Source: Icerya purchasi (lineage: Eukaryota > Arthropoda > Insecta > Hemiptera > Monophlebidae). From it: a DNA stretch of 64,000 nucleotides. Both the position numbers and the translations under genes were made by a program. Positions 26,001 through 35,000 of this stretch are shown piece by piece; the stretch's first letter is position 1, and the number at the start of each line of letters is the position of its first letter. Below the pieces are notes generated by a model. That model made no database searches. It had not been told where the DNA came from and was given only the letters and a program-made list of their open reading frames with translations. Where the stretch lies: positions 134,986,172-135,050,171 of the forward strand of contig CM077115.1 of NCBI GenBank assembly GCA_039619475.1. Reading direction: 5' to 3'.

Positions 26001-29000
26001 CATTTTAAATTTGTATCCGTGTAAAGTTATCGCGGTATATTATTGCTCTGAAAGTACTCCTCAAACCAAGCAATAAACCCTGACATAAACCTTCTTCATT
26101 TATAGACCGTATTCGATTATCTGCAGCTCTTATTAATGTTGAAACTTTTAGAATTGTCCTTGTGTATCTTTTTTTTCTTTTCTTTTTTTTTTTTTTTGGT
26201 ACGAGAATCCAAACTGCGGTTTCCTTCTCCTCTTCCACATTCTTGCATTTTCTTCCATCAATAATTATAACTTTTGGTATGTTGTTTGATAGTTCTCGCA
26301 CGTTTGCGATTTTTTTTTTTTTTTTTTTTTTTTTTGTACAGCCTTTGAAAATTCCTTTACATATGTTCTTCGGATAATCCATTTAGTGTGATGAACATTT
26401 TTACCTTTTATAATTTGCCGTCATAAATTCCACTAGAATTTCGTTTTCACTTATAGCCACGTTGTTTCTTGTCGTTTAAGCCCTATTATTTAAGCATATA
26501 GACGCTTCTTCAACTCCAGAAGTATTTTCGATTTTATTGATTTTTTTACCTACCTTTTTTCCCCATAATCATTTAGCTTTCATTATCGTTCGGAGGGAAA
26601 CAATCGCACGCGCTAGTAATTTCAAAAATTTAAGGTGTAGCCGAATAAAATATTCTATAAACGTAAGAGTCACGAAAAAATAATCATTAATACTGCGAAT
26701 ACGTGACACCTAAGCGCAACTTCATGCGTAATTGTAGGTTGATATCTGTTCTTAAAAGGTGTTGCCTTAGTTTTTTCTATTCCGGTTCTAATCTCAATAT
26801 TTTGATATCGGGCTTTTCATGAAACTACGTGCCCAGGTACTGAAATTTCATCGTCCTTTCAATTTCTTTCGTGCCAACAGGTGCATTGCTTACAGGTGTA
26901 TTCGTATCTCGTTTAAATTTATCCACCATCATCCGTTTCGCTTTTGACGCATTTATTTCAATCCCGTAACAACTTAGGCTGAACCCTCTCCCCCGTAAGC
27001 ATTTCTTGTAAACCGGATTATTTCAAAAATAAAACTCTAATTTAATCGCAAACTAGGATTTTCTCGCTTAGCGAACTCGCTACAACGGGTAGCTGAAAAA
27101 ATGCATTTCACATTCTGCGCCGTAATAGGTAACACAGGCTTTTGGTTCTTTTTTTTGAAAAATTTCATCTGTAAATTACTAGTAGACATCGACGTTTCCG
27201 AAAATACGAGTGTGTATATATTAATTTTCTCGCGTATAAGTTGTATTAACAAATTTTATCATCAACTGTGGAATATTTGAGGTGTAATTCTTGTAAGAGT
27301 CGTTTTCCGAAATAGGAATCATTTTAAAACTTCGAACAAGAAGTTTTTGCTACTCAAAATCGCAACGTAAACTGTGTCAAGTAATCTGAGAAAATTATAC
27401 GAAAAAAGAGTGTTGCGAGTAATACTTGAATTTAGTTTGTTTTTTTTTTCAAAACCCTGTGTAAAAATACCATCTCAGCAGGATTCATGAGGAAGTGGGA
27501 TACAATAATTAAAAGCCATAGGTGGATAAGAATGGTAAATTTGCCCTGGAGAGCTGTCGGGTTGATATTTGGGTGGTAAGATCACCAAGGAACATTCGTG
27601 ACAGAAGTTTCAGGTCCCTCACCTTTCTAGTTTTTGGGGAACTACCTTTTTGATGAAATATAGTTTTTTTTTTCTCAAGCGCGATTTTCTTAATTTTTCA
27701 GTATGTTGAAGACATATGGGAGTGTGGCATCATAGAAAAAATTAACAACCCTCTTCCATCATATTTGACTCTCCAAATGACACTTTCCAACATTGTTCGT
27801 GTTTTCGATCAATGAAAATACATGAGCACAAAAATAAAACCGTCATTTTTAGATGTATTTTAGGCCCTTAAATAACGTATATTTTGGTCAAAAAAAAAAA
27901 AATTCGAGTGGGTCATGGTCAAAATTAACAAAAACATAAAGTGAAAATTTGATTGAAAATGAAGCTGTTTGCGATACAATATTTATACTTCACCTATATG
28001 CTGCTTATTTCAATACAAGGCCATGGACAAGAAGCACCGACTCCCTCAGGGCCCTCTTATGGTTATAGCACACCAACCCGATTCGAAACGAAGTAATAGA
28101 AATGTATACTATACTTAGGCGGATTCTCAAGTAAGAATGCAAGAAGTCTAATATATGGAAAGGAATTTATTTCAATACCTCGTGTAAAAATAAAATCGAA
28201 AACATCAATTCTCGTCGCTGGCTTCTTTGATCACCACCTCATGTCTCATCGGTGTTGAATAGCCGGTTAAGAATTTCAGTCGGTCTCATTATTTTGGATC
28301 GGTAACGGCCATATGCTAAATAATAAATTACGGCTACTGCGGGAGAAAAAATTGCTACATCCTCATCCAACGAGATAAATTTGAAAGTACACATTTTATC
28401 TTTCTTAAAAATTTATTACAGATGCACAGCACTTTGCCTCAATTCGTCTGGAACTCATGATTGAAAATAAAAATATTACACGAAGCAAGGAAAAAACCTG
28501 GAATGCCGGATTTTCGGGTTGACCAAGGAATAAAATTTTCTTTTCTTTTAGAGGCTTTCTTATTTAATGACGAGAAAAACATAATAAAAAAAAACGCGCG
28601 ATCAAATTTTTTCATACCACAGAGAACTCTTGCTCTCGGGGCAGTAACATACAGACAAGATATTTCGTTAAAAAAAATACGGGTGACACTTTGGATCACT
28701 CAATCCGCGAAATAATGAGAAAAATATTATATAAAAAAGGTATGTTTTTTACATAGTATGGTATTTTCTTTTGTGGAGAGTTTTTCGGTCTCATACACCG
28801 ACGTGTATACGTCTTAGAAACCGTAACGGTATGTTTTTTAATTTATTTCTCATAATATTCATCTTTATTTATCGGCTTCTGTATACATTACTGATTGATC
28901 GTTAACGTTATTTTGATTACTTTAATTCGAATTAACATTAAATAATAAAATATTCATCATTGCCTTTTGGAGCCTTTCCAGCTACTCTTCCCTGAACAAC

Positions 29001-32000
29001 AGTTTAAAGTAGTCTGCCATGTTTCATTTTATTTTGTGAAAAGATCCTTTTTCCTTTTCATCGATAGGAGAATTTTTTTTCGAAGCCCCCAGTCCGCCAA
29101 TGTACTTCATCGTTGATTATCTTCTCTACTCATTTAATGCGGTATAACGATAACACTATATTTCGAACGCATTTATTTCGTTTCGTACCGATTTTGTCAT
29201 TATCCACGTCCCTGAGGAATAATGTGCACTATTGACACTACACGTGTCGATATTCTCAGCCGGAAATTCATGTTCATTTTCGTGTCCCGAAGTACGTGCT
29301 TAAGATCATTAATAGCACACCTCTGGCCATGCCTATTCGTCGTGTACTTTTTTTCCTTCTATGATAACTTCTAGATACTTGTATTTATGAACTTCTTCAA
29401 GCTGTGCTTCTGCCACGAAAATGCACAATGTTTGTTTGATTTAACTAGGCGCAGTTTTCGCAGCCGTCGCCATAATTAATGTTTCATAATTAAGAACTAT
29501 AAACTTTGCTTTGTAGTGATGGAGAAAGCCATTGAACTTTCGGATAATTGTTTACGGACGCTAAGCGCTGTGTTTCATATAGCTATGGTGCTTGCTAACT
29601 GCTTTTTAAACATCCCGTGTATCTTCTTCCTTAATTATTGGTAGCCAGATTCCTTTGCCCGTTTGTACTGTCGGTTCTGTAATTGCAAATGTGGCCATGA
29701 TATGGGACAGATAACTCTCCTTTTTACCTTCGACAATGTCATTCCTTTTCTTTTCAGGATGGTTTGGCATTTTTCGAGGCTGATTGTCATTGTTTCTCCA
29801 TCCATGGTATATCATTCTTTGTCAGATTCCATTCCTTGTTACTCCTAATTGCTGCTATGTACACGTGTTGATGGGTAATCGTCTATTATTGACAAGCCCA
29901 GGGACCCCCCCCCAAAAAAAAACAAAAAAAAAACGCTATTTGCGTGATTTTTACTTTAACTGGGCTTATTTTCATCTGATATTTGATGCTCTCTGTCGCT
30001 AGCTGGAGTACCATTTTTTTAAACTGCTGCGGTGTCTTAGCAACTAGCACCTTGTCATCTGCGCATACTATCAATTTTCTTGGCTTTAGAAGACCTAAAA
30101 AAGCTTTTTTTTGAGGACTTTTCCGAAGGGGAAAAAACAATTTAGCCCAGCGAATTTCAGGCTATATATTTTCTTACGTATTTCAAGTATGTAAATAATT
30201 TTTATTAAGTAGATATAATTAATAAATTGCGGGGCAATTAACCCTTTCCTAGAACATCTTGCTACTGTAGTTCGCAATTGGCGGCTAATTCTTGTCGGAA
30301 ACGTAAAAACCAAACAAATTTTCAATTATCCTTCTGAGTTAACTAAAAAAAAAGTAAAAATAATTGGAAAACTATGACACTTTTTCAGGCTTTAAAAGAA
30401 AAAGGCGTTTTTTTAATAACAATAAAGTTATTTTATGTTGTGTAAAAGATCTCTAAAAATACTTTTTTAACAATGTTGTTAGTTCACATAGAAGAGAATT
30501 CAGTACTGAACAGAATAACTTTTAGTTTGAGTCAATAGTTTTTTTTACTATCGCGCCCGCCAATTCAGAAAAATCGACAAAAAGAAAACTCGAGAAAACG
30601 CGTTTTAAAGTTTTTAATAAGGGAAAATATAAATCTTTGACGCTAGTGATCGCCTCTAACCAGCTATTAGCTTAGCTTGTTTTTCTATTTTATCATTATT
30701 CACGACTGTTTCTTTTTCTGCTGTTTCATGGACCACCTAATTTCGCGATGCATATCCCGCAGTCTAACCTGTAGATACTCTATAGTTTGACATCGTTGCC
30801 AAAAGTTTTCTACAGTTCTTACTTATTTATTTATTTTTTCAGTTTTTGGCACTCCTCCTGGCTGTTTTTATTCCTGATTTGTCTTCGTCGATTCATCAAG
30901 TCCAGAATCTCACCTGTCTTCCATAGTTCCCCCCCCCTTGTCGTATTTTTACTCTTCAGGACTTTCGCTTGTTGTTTTTCCATGTCACATGTCTTCAACA
31001 TTTCTATTTACGTTAATTTTATCAATTTTATCCTGCGACTTCTGCTAAATTCATGGATTTTCGAGTTTTAACTTATAGCGGGCTTGTATTTATTCTGGTT
31101 TTGGGTAAGATTACTTTTTTAGGCGCATGTGACATTCGGCTTTTAGCAATATTGTATTGCACTCTGCTGAAGGGTATGTACGAGACAGTAAAGCACCATG
31201 TTTTTGTATCTTCCGTTAACAAGGATGTAATCTATGCGATTTCTGGCTCTACCCTCCGGCTTCTCCGTGTATATGGTCTCCCCGAGGATGCTGTTTGGCG
31301 GTTGTGTTACGTATTATCGTTTTTATCTACAAACTCAATTAGTTCGTCTCCTCTATCATTCCGTTGTTCTTACGCTCCAACACATTTCCTGGCCAACTCT
31401 ATTACGAACTTTCGCATCGAAATCGCCCATTATGAGCAGCGGATCATCTGACCTGAGTGATAGCTTTCTCAATCATATAGAGTTTCGATTTCGCTTTCGT
31501 CATGGTCAGTAATTGGAGCATATAGTTTTTTGGTTTACTATTGATGACTATGGCTGCAGCTCTATATAATATTGGTATTACTTCAGAAATCATCTTGCTT
31601 AGCTTCTATGAAATGAGGATCATCCAGATTTCATGTTTTTCGCCTCCGGAATATTCATTTCATACTAACCATTATTCGACCGTATCTTGGCCACCTGGCT
31701 TCACTCATTTCTAATATACTTATGCTGCATCGTTACGCTTTTATTATTGCGTTTGCTAATTTTCCTGCAGTGAGCAGTGTGATCTTATGTTCCATGCAGA
31801 TTGATATTTCTTCAACATGCTGCCGCCTCACGGTTTTCACTTTGCAGATTCTTCGTACCTCTTTGGGTTGCACAGGCGGCATGTTCAAGTCATGACGGAG
31901 ACTACGGGTGATTAATAATGTGTTTATTTGCATGTCAACTACTTGAGAAGCGCGCTCCAGTGGATTTCTTTCAGCAGGGTTTTCTCTTTTATCCGAAAGG

Positions 32001-35000
32001 ACTCGATTTTAAGGTGCCGAAAACTCGCTCTAGATTGGTATTCACCAATCCCACTAAGGAGGCGTGTAATGAGCGAGTTGCTAGTAGCCTGTTGTTGTTA
32101 ACGCGTATTTATTGGCAAGAACACCTCCGGCGCAAGTGAGCCTTTTTCCGTTGTTCTATTAGCGATGTGTTATGAGTTCTAAGTTAGCTCTCGTGATCAG
32201 CGCTAAGCCCGTTGTTGAACAGAAAGTTTACATTTTGTCCGACGTGGAACAGAACTTACTTGGTCCTTGTTTCGCAGTGATTACTTACCAGAGGAGGTGA
32301 ATCTATTTGTAACAGCGTCTGCCTCGCAAGGCCATATAATGTTACATTTTTTTTTTTTTTTTGATTTTCAGTTCGTATTTAGTGAGGGGGTATATTTACT
32401 ATTAATAATACAATTTTCTTTACGTATATATTTATCTTTTAAATTTAAATTTACTTTCAGTTTTTTAGTTTTTTTTAATTTGTTCAAATGCTTCGAAACA
32501 TCATCGAAATTTCATATTATTGCGTAACTCAAAGAAAGAAAATTTTTTCGAACATATCGCTCGCGAATGGGTTTTACCGTGTATTTATAAACTTGATCCC
32601 TCGACTTTATATTACGGGACACCTCCTGGACTCGACAGATGATTTTGTTTCAATACAGTACTTATAAAAGAGTAGATTTTAATTGACCGCACCATTCTTA
32701 AGAAAAATAATAATAATTCGCGGTCTCGTGTAGCGGTTTTAACTAAATTTTGTAACGGTCTTTCGTAATGAAAACGTTTTCATATTCCCTGGCGCAAGGT
32801 TGATGTCGTTAACCCGATGTTTAGTCATGTCCGCGGACTTAGTGTTAGAGGTCTGGACCGTGACAAAAACCGTGCTGCGTTTTTGACGAAAAAGACAAGT
32901 CTATGAACTTACCTGTGGGTACGTTTGTACAGATATGTGCGGAGGAATAACTGTACAGACCAAGATGGTCACAGTTCATTCATGACGAAGGGTAAACCTC
33001 CAGGAAAACTTAATTAAAACTGTACAAATTTAACTGTGTGTTAGTGGCAAAAACTACAAAGTCCGCGAATTTATCTAACCTATCGAATAATCGTAAAAAC
33101 CGATACAGCTTTCATAACAATTCAACGGTTTTGTACTAGATTTGTAATTTTCGTGTTGTATTATGCCCGATAAAAAACAAAAGTGTGCTTTGTCTTATGC
33201 TGCAGTTTATATACTCAATATGCAAATAACGTAGTTCAAACATGTAAAAGAGAATCAAAAATTGATAGAGCAAAAAAGCATCATTTAATGTTCATCGCCT
33301 TTATTAAAGAACTTCGGCGGGGGAAATGATTCTGGCGCGATTTTAGAAAATACTTAAGGACAGATCTGAATACGTTTGATTATTTATCTTTACTAGGAAG
33401 TAATTTAACAAAGAACATTACAGTTATAAGTGAATATCAGTAAAGGAATATTTGATAGCTTCGTTAAGGTTCCTAGTTACAGAAAGATGTGTTACGACAA
33501 GTAGCAACACTAGATGGGGATTCTTTGATCCGAGGTAGACGAAAGCAGGTAAAAATATCACAGTTCCGGTTTATAAATGTGAAACCGGTACCACACTACC
33601 TCGATTTTTTTTTAAATTTTTTCCCTCTAAAAACTCCTCATATTTTGTGTCTTTTTTATTATTATATATTTATCAGCGCCCGGAAAATAATTCTTAGCGT
33701 TTTATAATGCTCATTTTATGTTCGGTTTTCGCCCCGGGCTTGGCCCGGTAGATTGCATCAGTTACTTCCTTGCAGATATCTATAAATTCTTCCTATCAAA
33801 GAAATTTACTGTCGTTTCTTTTGTCGATGTCTGCTCTGCATTTGATAATGAGCATCTTCCCTCTCTGGGTTCCAAACTCCTCTCTCCTAATTTCCCTTCG
33901 ATCTTTATCACTCTTATACTCAACCTCTTTCAACAATGAACTCTTTATCTATCTTCTTCTTCTCTTTCCACCTTCAGATGTTTTGCTCTCCGCCTCCTTA
34001 ACCGTTCTTTTATAATCTGTGTATCTGGTATTCCTATTCCCACTGTTAATTCAATATGTTACCTAGGTCTTTTCTTAAATAGTCGCCTTACATTTCATGA
34101 ACATATTAATTATATCTATAATTCCTCGATCAAAAGACTAAATCTCCTGAAGTCCTTTGTTCTTTCCATTTCTGACCGCCTGGCTATTTAGTTCTGTCTC
34201 TTAATTTTTCATATTGTTGGGTCAAGGCCGCTGGCGCGTCCAGGGTAGGAAAAAAAGAAAATAAATATTCTTTAGAACGCACTTTCCACAAAGAAGGGTG
34301 CTATTTGTAAGTATTAATAAATTCAACCAAAAAGTGTCTTTATTGCACAGTCGCGTATTAAAACTTATTAAAGGAATCAGTAATGCTAAAGAACAGAAAA
34401 AAATTAAATTTATACTAGTAATCGTATGAAAATTATAAAAAAAAAGAAGAGACAAAACCAGTTTTAAAATTCCAAGAATCACGTGATGAATCCTCTAGCG
34501 ATATTTAGCCGCACACATATCACTCTATAGTTCAAATCTGGGTCACGTGTCACATTTAACGTTAAAAGTAATTTCTGAAATTTGCCCTCAAGGCTGTGAA
34601 CAAACAATCAGTTTGTGGCTGTCTAATGCAGCTTTAAAAAAGTTGTATTATAATTACTTTGTTCCTGTGTAATACTGCATTGATATCGTATTGCCCCCAT
34701 CGTTATGTTTCAGTGGCTACTTCATCCTGATCGTAACACAGTCGATGTTTTTATTTTCGTACGTGATTTCTTTTTTCATAATTCCTAAATATAAAATGCC
34801 TTGAAGTATTTTATTTTTATCTTGTACACCTTTTTCATCCTTTTACAAAATTAACTCAGGAATAGTTGCAATTTTCAGTGCCTACATCGTACAAGCTTGA
34901 AGTCTACCGATAATAATAATAATAACACTGGCGAAACTTGGCAGTCGTCTCTGGTTTTTCTAATGTAAAAAAGTGTTGACGAGAAATATTCGCCGTAATA

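Noticed and set aside
26162..26377. Phe-rich ORF and its Lys-rich opposite-strand partner
   Set aside because: Translations of long poly-T/poly-A tracts.
28439..28715. Overlapping 84-86 codon ORFs on both strands
   Set aside because: No motif, no signal or domain, and complementary to each other; not supported as genes.
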